Source: Bilifractor sp002394235 (lineage in GTDB: Bacteria; Bacillota; Clostridia; Lachnospirales; Lachnospiraceae). Taken from it: 64,000 nt of DNA. Location of the stretch: assembly GCF_052118845.1 (NCBI RefSeq), contig NZ_JBQKGJ010000009.1, forward strand, positions 39,003 through 103,002, written 5' to 3'. Numbering within the stretch: the first letter of the stretch is position 1; every line of letters begins with the position of its first letter. The notes beneath the pieces were generated by a model. The model saw only the letters and a program-made list of their open reading frames with translations, did no database searches and had not been told where the DNA came from. The position numbers were made by a program, and so were the translations under genes. Positions 63,655 through 64,000 of the stretch are shown here, in pieces.

Positions 63655-63757
63655 ACCACGGGACATGTCATAGAATCCCGGGTTAATCACTGAACCGGGG
63701 CATAAAGCATAGAATCCCGGGTTAGTCACTGAACCGGGGCATAAGTCACAGAATTCT
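63636..63757. repeat. 39-bp tandem repeat overlapping the trpS stop, about 3 copies
   Basis: The unit runs GGATCAATCACTGAACC, then GGGGCATAAAGCATAGAATC; TAGAATCCCGGGTTA starts at 63671 and 63710. The first unit contains the trpS stop codon TGA (CACTGAACC), and the same TGA recurs in each copy. Confidence 0.88.
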
Positions 63758-63758
63758 G

Positions 63759-63808
63759 ATTCGTCCGGACCAGACGCCAGGTGCGCCAGGGGGCCGGACG
63801 AATTTTTA
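63759..63808 (+). terminator. trpS terminator
   Basis: Perfect 10-bp stem ATTCGTCCGG/CCGGACGAAT followed by TTTTTATTTATG. Confidence 0.9.
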
Positions 63809-63815
63809 TTTATGG

Positions 63816-63982
63816 GCTTTAGCCTGTTGAGCTCGAGCGAGTATTTCCCAACGGAAATATGAGCCGAGCGAAATAAAAAACCACCCGCTATGCGGGTGAG
63901 AGTCAAATAGTTATACAATTGAGATCAACTCTTTCTATAATAGAGGTGTCCAAGCCACTATTTAAAAGAAAGAGGTGATCTC
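63816..63982 (+). mobile_element. left end of a probable IS200/IS605-type element
   Basis: An imperfect hairpin (GCTCG...TATTTCC CAAC GGAAATA...CGAGC, 63831-63869) and a perfect one (CACCCGC TAT GCGGGTG, 63882-63898, preceded by AAAAAA) precede a reading frame starting MANQAN. Subterminal hairpins before a small tnpA are typical of this family. The element continues past the window, so the call rests on a few bases. Confidence 0.4.
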
Positions 63983-64000
63983 ATGGCGAACCAGGCGAAT
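63983..64000 (+). CDS. start of a gene, possibly IS200-type transposase tnpA (cut by window end)
   Basis: ATG 63983 behind AGAGGTGATCTC encodes MANQAN before the window ends. IS200 transposases of clostridia often begin MANKANSL or similar. Six codons are too few to be certain. Confidence 0.35.

Overview
The window reads as chromosomal DNA of an anaerobic, fermentative Bacillota, most likely Lachnospiraceae (Clostridium cluster XIVa). The signs are a GC content near 50%, AGGAGG-type ribosome binding sites, Firmicutes-type GalT, PflA/PflB with an Fnr-like regulator, a glycine riboswitch, GPH, TRAP-TAXI and Lpl-type sugar transporters, and several LacI/GntR regulators. No rRNA, tRNA or CRISPR array was seen. 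Most genes are on the minus strand.

Layout. 1-7.9 kb: galactoside use (partial galT, GH36 alpha-galactosidase, GPH symporter, a GT-B-like protein of unknown role, a TetR regulator). 8.2-14.9 kb: LacI regulator, Sir2 deacetylase, PrsW-like protease, a small unknown protein, an AGCS amino-acid symporter behind a tandem glycine riboswitch, a small GNAT protein and a divergent XRE regulator. 15-18.3 kb: NSS symporter and malQ. 18.5-25.3 kb: the F1Fo ATP synthase operon atpB-E-F-A-G-D-C. 25.4-30.9 kb: nth, leuS, a SprT-like protein, a small unknown protein and a cytidylate-kinase-like protein. 31-36 kb: TRAP-TAXI transporter and a serine hydrolase. 36.5-37.5 kb: an SDR. 37.7-42.9 kb: L-arabinose operon (araA, araR, araD, FGGY kinase). 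43-46 kb: decayed remnants of arabinose/sugar-uptake genes around a diguanylate cyclase. 46-50.8 kb: pflB, pflA, Fnr-like regulator, flavodoxin. 50.9-59.5 kb: GH32 hydrolase with an LplABC-type ABC transporter, and a divergent LacI-YesL-membrane protein operon. 59.5-62 kb: CodB-type permease and a phosphoribosyltransferase-like protein. 62.5-63.7 kb: trpS. The last ~130 bases look like the left end of an IS200/IS605-type element.

Three things stand out. First, the atp operon has no separate atpH. Instead a domain resembling the C-terminal half of subunit delta is fused to the N-terminus of subunit alpha, with a Shine-Dalgarno-like sequence and ATG at the junction, and gamma carries a ~33-residue C-terminal tail. 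Second, the intergenic DNA is full of repeats: five nearly identical ~98-bp palindromic elements (four abutting a terminator hairpin, one inside the atp operon), a larger ~180-bp structured repeat family, and many 16-46 bp tandem arrays that usually begin right behind a stop codon. Third, a gene fossil at 45.4 kb joins pieces of araD and the FGGY kinase, evidence of a second arabinose operon that was lost by deletion.

All calls come from reading the sequence and from family motifs known from memory; no database search was made.
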